From the NCBI RefSeq assembly GCF_030814715.1, contig NZ_JAUSVO010000003.1, positions 641,690 to 705,689 on the forward strand: 64,000 bases of DNA, in the 5' to 3' direction. This DNA comes from Kaistia dalseonensis (GTDB lineage: Bacteria > Pseudomonadota > Alphaproteobacteria > Rhizobiales > Kaistiaceae). The notes under the pieces were generated by a model. That model saw only the letters and a program-made list of their open reading frames with translations. It was not told where the DNA came from and did not search any database. The position numbers and the translations under genes are program-made. Positions 21,211 to 31,694 of the stretch are shown here, in pieces (position 1 is the stretch's first letter; every line of letters starts with the position of its first letter).

Positions 21211-21399
21211 GCGATTGTCGTTTGGCGGGATTGCATTGTCGTTCGCCTGGATCGGACTGCACGCCTGTGGGATCCGATTGCGCAGATGCGGGATCGCTTT
21301 GTCGAATATCGGTTCGGCATTGTCGTTACGCAGTGTTGCCCTGCCGCAAGGCGGGCAGAGATTGTCGCTTTGCGAAGTCCGATTGTCGAATGCTGGGAG
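21211..21399. repeat. degenerate 21-bp tandem repeat, about nine units
   Basis: Units start at 21211 and recur every 21 bp to 21379. The core ATTGTCG is exact at 21214, 21235, 21319, 21361 and 21382 and degenerate at 21256, 21277, 21298 and 21340; most units end in GGGAT or a variant. The period equals seven codons, and on the plus strand the frame beginning RLSFGGI, ALSFAWI shows a heptapeptide pattern (A/R)LSxxGI. The block could be old iterons (two helical turns per unit) or a decayed heptapeptide-coding repeat. It does not fit CRISPR, since there are no spacers. Confidence 0.65.
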
Positions 21400-21656
21400 C
21401 GGTCCGCCAAGCGAACTCCAAGTCGACCAACGATTGCTCTCTTTCGGATGAGGTCGTTGTCATGCGTTGGCATGATGCCAGATCGGAGGATTGCTGCGCG
21501 GGGGGAGATGACCAAGGCGGGCTCATTTCAACCGTCCCTACGATCGCGTTGCCGATAGGTGTCCTGGTCTGGCCGGCAGTCTGGTTCGATTGCGGGATAT
21601 TCAAGCGCAAGCAGGTCTATCCTGAACGCGCTTTGGTGAGCCCCGTCGCCATTCGG

Positions 21657-22655
21657 CTAGCCCTTTGAGGCGATATGCCCGGGTGGAGCGCCGGTCCAAC
21701 GCCGGACTGCACGGCTGAGCGACGACTGCTCCGAATAGCCGAGATGGCCGGCAACAGCCGACAAATTTCTGTAACCGTCCTTCAGTGCGCCGAGCGCCTT
21801 CGCCTCGTGCGTTTCGTCCCTGAGGCGCCTGAAATTCGTCCCTTCCGCGGTCAGAACGCGCTGTAACGAACGCGATGACATGCCGGCTGCAAGAGCCAGT
21901 CGCTGGATGGTCACAGGTGGATCGATGACCATCGCCGCAAGGACAAGTCGCGCTGAGTGATTGAAAGAGCCATCGCCCCGCAGCGGTACCCAGTCGCTGT
22001 CTGGAAGCGCCAACCCCTTCGCTCCGAAGGATAGAGGCGCATCCAGGACGGCATCGTCTAGATCGATCTCCAATGTCGCCGCGTCAGTCGAAGCGAGAGA
22101 CGGTCCCAACAGTGGGCGAAGATGCTCAATGCCAAAATCTGGATGCCGACGCATCCGGAGGCTGCGGGGCGGCGTCTGGCCACGACAGGTCGCCGCATAG
22201 AGCCCGCAGACAAGCGACGCAGCGAACTGCTGCGACAGGTGCATGCGCTCATCATCCAGCACCAGCGACCATCCGACCCGCACGCACAGCCCGCCGGCAA
22301 TTGGCTCGACGGCAACATATTCGTGCGTCGAGTAACGGGGCAGCGCTGCAACGATCCGGTTGAGTGCATGACGCGGCGTATCCGAACCGAGGATGACGCG
22401 GCCGAAATTGCCGAAGTCTGCAACGTTACTCTGCGAGATGATCCGAGCGGCGATGTCCGGTCCTTCGACCAAGGCCAGCAGCCGCAGGAGTCTGAGGGCG
22501 GGAAGCAGCGGTATGGGGAGTTCGGCTGAACATCTGGCGACATAGGCGAGGTCTACCGCTCGCAACCGATCGCCTGCCGGCCGACCCTGAGCATCAAGCC
22601 AGCGCAAGATAATCTGCAGCGGCGCCGCGCGGATCAAGGGGATGGATGTCGCCAT
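21657..22655 (-). CDS. AraC-family transcriptional regulator
   Basis: A 332-residue AraC regulator of the OruR/Arabinose_bd type. The C-terminal HTH region is visible as LALAAGMSSRSLQRVLTAEG and VAGHLGYSEQSSLSRAVRRW. The start MATSIPLI at 22655 fits family length; longer in-frame starts would run into the divergent promoter. It is divergent from the arylsulfatase gene (start 22888) and is its likely regulator. Confidence 0.9.
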   Translation of the reverse strand: MATSIPLIRAAPLQIILRWLDAQGRPAGDRLRAVDLAYVARCSAELPIPLLPALRLLRLLALVEGPDIAARIISQSNVADFGNFGRVILGSDTPRHALNRIVAALPRYSTHEYVAVEPIAGGLCVRVGWSLVLDDERMHLSQQFAASLVCGLYAATCRGQTPPRSLRMRRHPDFGIEHLRPLLGPSLASTDAATLEIDLDDAVLDAPLSFGAKGLALPDSDWVPLRGDGSFNHSARLVLAAMVIDPPVTIQRLALAAGMSSRSLQRVLTAEGTNFRRLRDETHEAKALGALKDGYRNLSAVAGHLGYSEQSSLSRAVRRWTGAPPGHIASKG

Positions 22656-22887
22656 CGTCGGCCGGTCTCCGTGCGACCGATGCCCAAATGCCCTTGGGCA
22701 ATCGAGAACGGGGCGACCATAGAGCGATTTGACCCGACACGCCAGAATCTCCATGGCCCTCGCCTTCGTATCAATTGACGTCCTCGGCGACCGGGATCAA
22801 CAGTCCAGCAGTCTTGCCATGACGACGGCCAACGTGCCGAGCGGCATTTTGCAAGGGTCACCTGGCATGCGTCGGGGAGGTGCTGAT

Positions 22888-25335
22888 ATGCGGGCTTTTC
22901 ATGTTCTTCTGGCGAGCGTGGGTCTGATTTCGTTCGGCCTCGCGCAATCGGCGGCTCAAACCGTAACCGGCGTCGCCGGATCACCGAGCGCGACCACGAC
23001 CATCAGCGGGTCGCAGCTTCCGCCGCCGCCACCGCCCTTTGGTGGCGTCATCAAGGAGAAGGCCTCGGACTCGACGCCGTGGTGGCCACCCCGCGTCGTG
23101 CCGCCGAAGGGCGCGCCGAATGTGCTGCTGATCATGACCGACGATCAGGGCTTCGGCGCGCCGAGCACGTTCGGCGGCGTCATCCCGACGCCGACGATGG
23201 ACCGCATTGCGCAGGCCGGATTGCGGTACACCGACTTTCATTCGACATCGCTGTGTTCGCCCACGCGGGCGGCGCTGATCACTGGCCGCAACCACCATTC
23301 GGTCGGCTTCGGCGTGGTCGGCGAGGTCTCGACCGGCTTCCCCGGCTACGATTCGATCATCCCGATCGACAAGGGCACGATCGGCACAATACTGCGCGAC
23401 AATGGCTATTCGACAGCCTGGTTTGGCAAGGATCACAACACGCCGTCGTTCCAGTCGAGCCAGGCGGGACCGTTCAATCAGTGGCCGAACGGCATGGGCT
23501 TCGATTATTTCTACGGCTTCGTCGGCGGCGACGCGAGCCAGTGGCAGCCGAACCTCTTCCGCAACACGACGGCAATCTATCCCTTCGAGGGCAATCCCGG
23601 CTGGAACCTCGAGACCGCGATGGCCGACGAAGCGATCCAGCATGTGAAGCAATTGAAGGAAGTCGCTCCCGGCAAGCCCTGGTTCGTCTACTACGTTCCG
23701 GGTGCCACGCACGCCCCACATCATCCGACGGAAGAATGGGTCAAGAAGATCAGCGCCATGCATCTCTTCGACGAGGGGTGGAACAAGGTGCGCGAAACGA
23801 TCTTCGCCAACCAGAAGCGACTCGGCATCATGCCGGAGAGCGCGAAGTTGACGCCTTGGCCGGACACCCTCCCGACATGGGACTCACTCGACCTCGAGTC
23901 AAAGAAGCTGTTCATCCGGCAGGCAGATGTCTACGGCGCCTATCTCGCCTATGCCGACCATGAGATCGGCCGCGTCATCCAGGCGGTCGACGACCTCGGC
24001 GAACTCGATAATACGCTGATCATCTATATCGGTGGCGATAATGGCGCCTCAGCCGAGGGCATGCTCAACGGCACGCCGAACGAGTTCACCACCTTCAACG
24101 GCGTCGCAGTGCCGGTGAAGGACCAGTATCTCTGGTATCCTTTCTGGGGTTCGGAGCGAACTTTCCCGCATTTCGCGGCCGGCTGGGCCTGGGCGATGGA
24201 CACGCCGTTCAAATGGGTCAAGCAGGTGCCGTCGCATTTCGGCGGCACGGCGCAGGGCGTCGCCATGTCCTGGCCGGGTCACATTCCCGAGGGCGGTGGC
24301 ATCCGCCGGCAGTTCTCGCATGTCATCGATATCGTGCCGACCATCCTTGATGCCACCGGCATTCCGGCGCCTGCCGCGATCGACGGCATTCCGCAGAAGC
24401 CGATAGAAGGGACCAGCATGGCCTATACCTGGGACAAGGCGAATGCTGACGCGCCGACACCGCACACGACCCAGTATTTCGAGATGCTCGGCAACCGCTC
24501 CATCTACCACGATGGCTGGGTTGCGGCGACGACACCCGTCACGCTGCCCTGGGAACTCAGCACCAAGACGCCGCCGGACGTGATCACCGGCTACAATTGG
24601 GAGCTCTACAACGTCGACAAGGACCCGACCCAGTTTGACGATCTGGCAGCGAAGATGCCGGACAAAGTCAACGAGATGAAGGCGCTCTTCTACTCCGAGG
24701 CGGCGAAATACAACGTCCTGCCGCTCGACAACTCGACTCTCACGCGCTGGAATACCCCACGTCCGAGCCTGACCGCCGGCCAGACCGAGTTCACCTATTC
24801 CGGCGAACTCAGCGGCGTCCCGCCGAGCGCGGCGCCGAGCGTCCTGAACAAGTCCTATACCATCACGGCGGAGGTCGAAATTCCTGATGGCGGAGCCGAG
24901 GGCATGATCGTCACCGAGGGCGGGCGCTTCGGTGGCTATGGGCTCTATCTCGGCAAGGGCGAGTTCGGCATCGGGCGCGGCAAGGTCGTCTTCCTCTACA
25001 ATCTGCTCGATCTGAAGCGGACGCTTTGGGAAGGGCCGCAGCTAGAGCCGGGCAAGCACACGATCGTCTTCGATTTCAAGTCGGCCGAGCCGGGCCTCGG
25101 CAAGGGAGGAACCGGCGTGCTGTCCGTCGACGGCAAGGAGGTCGCTCGCAATGCGCTCGATCACACGACGCCGATCACCTTCCCCGAGGACGAGACCTTC
25201 GATGTCGGCCTCGATACGCGGACGGGCGTGGCGCTCGTCGAGGATCGCTACGAGTCGCCGTTCAAGTTCACCGGCAAGATCGATAGACTGACCGTCAAAC
25301 TGGAGCCGGATCGCGATGCTGCCGTCAAGCCCTGA
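22888..25335 (+). CDS. secreted arylsulfatase (type I sulfatase)
   Basis: An 815-residue exported sulfatase hydrolysing sulfate esters. A Sec signal peptide (MRAFHVLLASVGLISFGLAQ, then SAAQ) is followed by a Pro-rich linker. The metal-binding DDQG opens the catalytic domain (MTDDQGFG), and the formylglycine signature CSPTRAALITGRN places the Cys to be oxidised at residue 123. The region after about 620 is a beta-rich C-terminal domain. The start is fixed by GGGGAGGTGCTGAT before 22888. No formylglycine-generating enzyme or anaerobic maturase is encoded in the window, so maturation needs a factor elsewhere. The divergent AraC gene and downstream small membrane gene complete the cassette. Confidence 0.95.
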   Translation: MRAFHVLLASVGLISFGLAQSAAQTVTGVAGSPSATTTISGSQLPPPPPPFGGVIKEKASDSTPWWPPRVVPPKGAPNVLLIMTDDQGFGAPSTFGGVIPTPTMDRIAQAGLRYTDFHSTSLCSPTRAALITGRNHHSVGFGVVGEVSTGFPGYDSIIPIDKGTIGTILRDNGYSTAWFGKDHNTPSFQSSQAGPFNQWPNGMGFDYFYGFVGGDASQWQPNLFRNTTAIYPFEGNPGWNLETAMADEAIQHVKQLKEVAPGKPWFVYYVPGATHAPHHPTEEWVKKISAMHLFDEGWNKVRETIFANQKRLGIMPESAKLTPWPDTLPTWDSLDLESKKLFIRQADVYGAYLAYADHEIGRVIQAVDDLGELDNTLIIYIGGDNGASAEGMLNGTPNEFTTFNGVAVPVKDQYLWYPFWGSERTFPHFAAGWAWAMDTPFKWVKQVPSHFGGTAQGVAMSWPGHIPEGGGIRRQFSHVIDIVPTILDATGIPAPAAIDGIPQKPIEGTSMAYTWDKANADAPTPHTTQYFEMLGNRSIYHDGWVAATTPVTLPWELSTKTPPDVITGYNWELYNVDKDPTQFDDLAAKMPDKVNEMKALFYSEAAKYNVLPLDNSTLTRWNTPRPSLTAGQTEFTYSGELSGVPPSAAPSVLNKSYTITAEVEIPDGGAEGMIVTEGGRFGGYGLYLGKGEFGIGRGKVVFLYNLLDLKRTLWEGPQLEPGKHTIVFDFKSAEPGLGKGGTGVLSVDGKEVARNALDHTTPITFPEDETFDVGLDTRTGVALVEDRYESPFKFTGKIDRLTVKLEPDRDAAVKP

Positions 25336-25395
25336 CGGGGACCGTGGCATGCTGCGCAGTCCGGCGGCGGCGTGCCCGATCCGCCCTGAGATGTC

Positions 25396-25737
25396 ATGAA
25401 GCGTCTTCTGGTCTTCGCTGCCGTCGCAGAGACAGCTACCGGCATCGCCCTGCTGATCGTGCCATCGCTGGTCGGGCACTTGCTGCTCGGCCAGCCGCTT
25501 GAAGGGGTCGCCGGCGATATCGCGCGCCTCGCCGGCATCGCGCTGACCGCGCTCGGCGTTGCGTGCTGGCCGGGGCCACCATTGCTCGGCATGCTGCTCT
25601 ACAGCACTCTGGTGACGCTCGGACTGGCGCGGTTTGGCACGGCGGGCGGTCCTGTCGGCGTCCTGCTTTGGCCGGCGGTGGCGCTGCATCTTGTCCTGAC
25701 GGTGTTGCTGGCGCTGGCATTTTGGCGCCGAAGGTAG
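25396..25737 (+). CDS. small integral membrane protein
   Basis: A 113-residue hydrophobic protein with four likely membrane segments (about 5-30, 42-60, 62-80, 88-110) and a basic C-terminus (FWRRR). It starts 60 bp after the arylsulfatase stop on the same strand and is probably co-transcribed. Small membrane proteins often accompany arylsulfatase genes of this family, but the role is unknown. Confidence 0.7.
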   Translation: MKRLLVFAAVAETATGIALLIVPSLVGHLLLGQPLEGVAGDIARLAGIALTALGVACWPGPPLLGMLLYSTLVTLGLARFGTAGGPVGVLLWPAVALHLVLTVLLALAFWRRR

Positions 25738-26046
25738 CAGAGTAGAGTTCCCCATCGATGGAACTCAGGGTGCCTTACCCTTCGCCGTTCCATCAGCCGC
25801 CGATGCTGTTCGCAAAGAAGAAGGCGCAGTTGTTCGTCCGTGGGCGCCAGTAGACGATCGCTGCGACGAATTCGTCGGTGCGAATAGGCGGATCATCCAG
25901 TCATGGCGATGGTCCTGTTCTTTTCCATCCCACAGGGCGAGATTGGTGCAGCGAAAGCTCTGCGGGAAGGTCAGTCGGTCGACGCCGGCGAGTTCCGGAT
26001 CGTCGGCCAGGACTTCGCTCAGGCGTTAAGCGGGATCCGGCTCGGA

Positions 26047-26159
26047 AGGTGATTCTTGTGGGTCGCCAGCCTGTCGAACTCAGCGCGAACAAGCTCATGG
26101 TGGATACGCGACTTCCCGTCGATTGGGCCGGGCAGCGGCAGGCGCTCGGATTCGCATAG
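26047..26159 (+). pseudogene. serine recombinase, C-terminal remnant B
   Basis: The frame encodes KVILVGRQPVELSANKLMVD then TRLPVDWAGQRQALGFA and a stop at 26159. It differs from remnant A at only a handful of positions over the shared 35 residues. The upstream part of the gene is absent; 25738-26046 holds no recognisable gene. Confidence 0.6.
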
Positions 26160-26626
26160 CCGGTCGATGACGGCGTAGCAGGCACGATCCTCGCCCCCCT
26201 CTGCATCGAGGCGTCAAGGCTCACTGAGCCCAATTCCGGCCATCGCTTCCAGCCAAGTGCGTTCATGGCCCTGTCACCGTCATCATGGCCTACCTGCCGC
26301 AAACTGTGCTCAGCGACGCTGTCGACCGCGGTCCGAAACCAACGTTCTTCTAAGCCTGACGATAGTGCCGGACCGCCGTCTTCTAACGCCTCGCCCGCCC
26401 GGACCGGCCAGCACGCAGTCCACGAAACGCCCAGTCCCGGTCCGACCGAGCTTTGGTACTGCCGAAAGCCGGCGGGGAGGCACGGCCGAGAAAGCGGCAC
26501 AGAATCGGCGGGGAAAAGGTCTCGCGAACCCCCGCCGGTGATGAGGCAGCCGCAAGCCGCGGAAATGTCGGGCCAATTCGCAGCGTCAAAAGACAAAAAG
26601 AATAACAATATCAATGGGTTAGTTGA
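26047..26626 (+). repeat. diverged ~600-bp direct repeat, copy B
   Basis: The partner of 20395-20999, in direct orientation 5.6 kb downstream. It shares the recombinase tail at its left end, the CGAAAGCCGGCGGGGAGGCA and GATGAGGCAGCCGCAA segments and the final AATTCGCAGCGTCAAAAGAC run, and leads straight into the tRNA-Ser 3' end at 26627. Confidence 0.7.
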
Positions 26627-26650
26627 TGGCGGAGGGAGCGGGATTCGAAC
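26627..26650 (-). other. tRNA-Ser 3'-end sequence (att-like core)
   Basis: Read on the minus strand these 24 bases give a T-loop GTTCGAATCCC, then GCTCCCTCC and GCCA, the T-arm and acceptor end of a tRNA-Ser including CCA. The bases beyond 26650 cannot form the rest of a tRNA. Such an isolated tRNA 3' end is the usual core of an attachment site for a tyrosine-integrase island, and an integrase remnant lies about 100 bp away. Confidence 0.65.
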
Positions 26651-26754
26651 TAAACTCTGATTGGGCGCAAAATCCAAGCGTTCAGCAGCTTTCAGAGGAG
26701 GTTGGTTCGGGCGTCTGGTGCTTTTTCTGGTACAAAAGCTGGTACGCAGAGGCC

Positions 26755-26985
26755 GTATTGTCGAACACGAATTATATACGCTCGATTCGCCACAGCTTCC
26801 AGGACCGCTTGACGGCCGCCGACATGCCCGATCGCCTGCAGGCCGACTTGATGGGCCACAAGTTCAACCGTCCCCGCTATGGCGAAGGACCGACACTCGA
26901 GCACAAGCTCGAATGGTTGAAGCGGGTCAACGTCAGCGACGTCGAAGATGCATCTGCAGCCGCAAATTGGGAGATCCGGCAGTAG
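26755..26985 (+). pseudogene. tyrosine-type integrase, C-terminal remnant
   Basis: The frame contains IRHSFQDRLTAADMPDRLQ, a DLMGH motif and RPRYGEGPTL, ending at 26985. These match the C-terminal catalytic box of phage-type tyrosine recombinases: the second Arg with its HxxR-like partner, the GH histidine and the nucleophilic Tyr (in RYG). Only about the last 75 residues remain; the preceding sequence (26650-26755) is not integrase-like. It holds three direct 12-bp repeats beginning CTGGT at 26715, 26727 and 26739, possibly arm-type sites. Confidence 0.65.
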
Positions 26986-27333
26986 GTCAGATTGAATTCG
27001 GAAGGCACCGAATACCAGCAGAGCTCTCCGGGAGCGGGAAACGATCCGAAAGCGGACTGGGCATTAGCCGAAGAAATTTCGAGAATTCCGATTGCGCTAG
27101 TCATTCGTCCTTGCGCTCTTTCTGGTCCTATCGAGCCTGTTGCCTGACATTCTGATCACATAGACCCTTGGCACCGTAACTTCGTCTAGCGACCTGTACG
27201 AACGTCGGCGTGTAAGCGTCCAATCGCCGCCGTGCGACCGAACCGGACATTCGTATTCTGGTTGCGCTGCATGTTGCCCCAAGGATGAGGGTCACAACCC
27301 CATCCGTCCGACGCTATGGTCAACGGCTTCTCG
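26986..27333. other. intergenic region, no gene recognised
   Basis: About 350 bp between the integrase remnant and the 3' end of the AraC gene. No supported coding region was seen. Confidence 0.4.
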
Positions 27334-28236
27334 CTAATCGCCTGACGCCAAGACATCTGGACTCGATATCGAACGCAGACGTTTGCTGTCTTTGGCCGGC
27401 GAAGCCCCAAACAGTCGTCTGTACTCTCGGCTAAATTGGGAGACGCTCTCATATCCAACGAAGAAAGCAGCACTGGCAATGTCATCTTGCAAGACAAGCA
27501 TTCGCCGGCGGGCCTCATGAAGGCGAATTTGCTTCTGATATTGGATCGGAGACAACGTCGTCACAGCCTTAAAGTGTTTATGAAATACTGAAACACTCAT
27601 CCCAGCGACTCTGGCGAGATCCTCGACACCAATCGATGAGTTATACTTCTCTCGTATCCATGCCATTGATGTTCGAATTCGGGAGAGGCGGCTGTTGGAA
27701 TTGGCGATTTGTTGCAGGAGCGCTCCTTGGGGACCATTGAGCAGTCGGAAAATGATCTCCCGCTCTATTAATGGCGCGAGCACAGATATTTCTTCCGGTC
27801 TGTTGAGCAGGTCGCTCATTCTTCGCCACGCATCCAAGAGATGCGGATCCGCCGAATTGACCGCAAATCCACACGCCACGGAGGCCTCTGCTACGCTGGG
27901 CGTTTCCAGCAGCACTGATGCAATGATCGCCGGATCGAGATAGAAATTGATGGCGAGGTAAGGCCGATCGCTGCTCGCTTCGGCGATCTGGCCAAGGGCC
28001 GGAACTTCGATTGCTGCGACGAAGTACTCGCCTTCTTTGTATTTCAGCACCGTGTCGCCGATCAGAACGCGCTTCGCGCCCTGGAGGACGAGGCAGAGAA
28101 CCGGCACATAGAGTACCGGAACCAGCTCTGTAGCCATTGCCTGGCGCAGGAACTCGAACCGCGCGATGGGCGTGACCGTCTTCTGCTTGGTCGAGTGTTG
28201 CAGCGCCAAGCGCCGCAGTTCTTCAAGTGTGCTCAT
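27334..28236 (-). CDS. AraC-family transcriptional regulator
   Basis: A 300-residue AraC regulator with the AraC_N ligand-binding domain (VLCLVLQGAKRVLIGDTVLK, typical of PF06719) and two C-terminal helix-turn-helix motifs (VEDLARVAGMSVSVFHKHFK; AAFFVGYESVSQFSREYRRL). The start MSTLEELRRLALQ at 28236 is chosen to match family length. It is divergent from the secreted protein gene at 28421. Regulators of this type often sit beside aldo/keto reductases, and such a gene lies at 29389. Confidence 0.92.
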   Translation of the reverse strand: MSTLEELRRLALQHSTKQKTVTPIARFEFLRQAMATELVPVLYVPVLCLVLQGAKRVLIGDTVLKYKEGEYFVAAIEVPALGQIAEASSDRPYLAINFYLDPAIIASVLLETPSVAEASVACGFAVNSADPHLLDAWRRMSDLLNRPEEISVLAPLIEREIIFRLLNGPQGALLQQIANSNSRLSRIRTSMAWIREKYNSSIGVEDLARVAGMSVSVFHKHFKAVTTLSPIQYQKQIRLHEARRRMLVLQDDIASAAFFVGYESVSQFSREYRRLFGASPAKDSKRLRSISSPDVLASGD

Positions 28237-28420
28237 CTCCCTAGGGTAGTGCAACCTCCCGACCAAACACAACGTATCGAGAGAATTAGGCAAGATGTCA
28301 GGATAATTGGGCACGTGCCAACGATCCCGAAGACCTACCGTTAAGCTAGAGGCTGCCGACATGGCGCAAGGGGCCGTTCGTCGGGCGCTTATGTTTCGAT
28401 GTCCAGAAGGGAGAAGTGCG

Positions 28421-30351
<1,931 letters not shown>

Positions 30352-30552
30352 TCAAGGAGCCTTGCTCTAACCGGCCGACCGCTCAGGGCGCCATGCACAG
30401 TCCTCAAGAAAGACGGCGTTGGGCCAACAGGAGGCAATTGATCGCGAGGCGATGCATGTCCTCCATCGAACAGATCTGGCATTCAAACTCACCCTCCACT
30501 TAACTGCCGGCAATTTTTGCGGGGATCGGATTTGCGTGATACGATTGTATAG
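30352..30552. other. intergenic region at the presumed left phage boundary
   Basis: About 200 bp with an AT-richer patch near 30500-30560. No direct repeat or tRNA segment that would define an attachment site was seen. Confidence 0.35.
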
Positions 30553-31086
30553 TTGCCGTCACCGCACCCGGTTCTCCCCGCCAAGGAGGGCCTACCGATT
30601 CCGTCTTCAGCCGCACACGTCGCCGGCACCCAGCGCGCTTATGCAAGCTCCCCCAGCCGGGAACACGCCAGACTTCTGCGGGATGGCTGCGCCAAGCTTC
30701 TCTATAGGGCTATCCTGACCCTTGCAGCGCAGCCCGATCGCGAGCGTGGCTGGCTGAGCAGCCCACGCTCATGCATGCCGGAGCACGTGCGCGAAGCCGT
30801 CGAGTCGTTCGGCTGGCAGGCCGCGCGGGCAGCGCGGTTCTCTCCTGAGCCCAAGGACATCGATCATTATCTCGACGTGCTCGCCTGGCTGTCCTGGCTT
30901 GGCCGGCAGAACGATGGGGCGCGCAATGTGCGGATCATCACCGCACGAGCGTTCGGCACGCCAACATGGAAGCTGGCCGCGAAATTCGGCAAACATGACG
31001 AGACCATCCGCCGATGGGAGAATGCCGCGATCGACGACATCGTCCGGCAGTTTCACGAAGAGATTGTCAAGATCGGCATGAAATGA
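30553..31086 (+). CDS. DUF6362-type phage protein
   Basis: Up to 177 residues. The C-terminal half (LDVLAWLSWLGRQNDGARNV, then WKLAAKFGKHDETIRRWENA) matches the DUF6362 pattern: a helical protein with a terminal helix-turn-helix-like segment, widespread in alphaproteobacterial prophages. The start is uncertain. ATG at 30553 has no ribosome binding site, whereas AAGGAGG at 30583-30589 lies eight bases before an in-frame ATT at 30598, which could be a rare start. The role is unknown, possibly DNA binding. Confidence 0.65.
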   Translation: MPSPHPVLPAKEGLPIPSSAAHVAGTQRAYASSPSREHARLLRDGCAKLLYRAILTLAAQPDRERGWLSSPRSCMPEHVREAVESFGWQAARAARFSPEPKDIDHYLDVLAWLSWLGRQNDGARNVRIITARAFGTPTWKLAAKFGKHDETIRRWENAAIDDIVRQFHEEIVKIGMK

Positions 31087-31154
31087 ACCATTTCTTGCAC
31101 AGCCATGGATTATGGCGTCTCTCATAACGAGATGCTTCGCCAGAGGGCAGTGCA

Positions 31155-31694
31155 ATGACCATAAAGCCGGACTTCACCAGCCGCGCCCTATACACCATCG
31201 GATATGAAGGCAGCGTACTGGCCGACTTCGTGGCTACGCTAGCCCTTCGTCACATAGAACTCGTCGTCGACGTGCGGGACGTACCGATCTCGCGAAAGCC
31301 TGGCTTTTCAAAACGCGCGCTAGAGTCTCAATTGGCTGCAGCAGGAATTGACTATTTGCACATCAGGTCTCTCGGCGACCCCAAGGCAGGTAGGATCGCA
31401 GCGCGAGAGGGTCGGTTCGACGAGTTCCGATCGATCTATTCACAACATTTGACAACGGATGCAGCACAACTCGGATTGGATAGTGCAATTGCTGCTGCAA
31501 CCGGACGCTCGGCATGCTTACTCTGCTTTGAACGCGATTTTTCAAATTGTCATCGTCGAATGGTTGCGGATGCGATGACGCGTAGGGCGGGATTTGTCGT
31601 TACGCACCTCGGCGTCAAAGCAGGTTTGGCCATGACGATCGAGAAAGCGGACCGAGCGCTACATGACCGAGCAGAGCAAGTCGGGTTCCGATGA
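31155..31694 (+). CDS. DUF488 family protein
   Basis: A 179-residue DUF488 protein with the family's landmarks: TIGYEGSV near the N-terminus, VVDVRDVPISRKPGFSK, YLHIRSLGDPK, and the Cys-rich segment CLLCFERDFSNCHRRMVAD. The conserved Arg/Lys/Cys/Glu/His set suggests an enzyme acting on nucleic acid or a nucleotide, but no activity is firmly assigned to the family. It overlaps the next gene by 32 bp, so the two are translationally coupled. Confidence 0.85.
   Translation: MTIKPDFTSRALYTIGYEGSVLADFVATLALRHIELVVDVRDVPISRKPGFSKRALESQLAAAGIDYLHIRSLGDPKAGRIAAREGRFDEFRSIYSQHLTTDAAQLGLDSAIAAATGRSACLLCFERDFSNCHRRMVADAMTRRAGFVVTHLGVKAGLAMTIEKADRALHDRAEQVGFR

Noticed and set aside
21211..21399. CRISPR array
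   Set aside because: The 21-bp units are contiguous with no unique spacers between them and no cas genes are nearby.
26627..26650. Complete tRNA-Ser gene
   Set aside because: Only the T-arm and acceptor end are present; the bases before it cannot form the D-arm, anticodon or variable arms.
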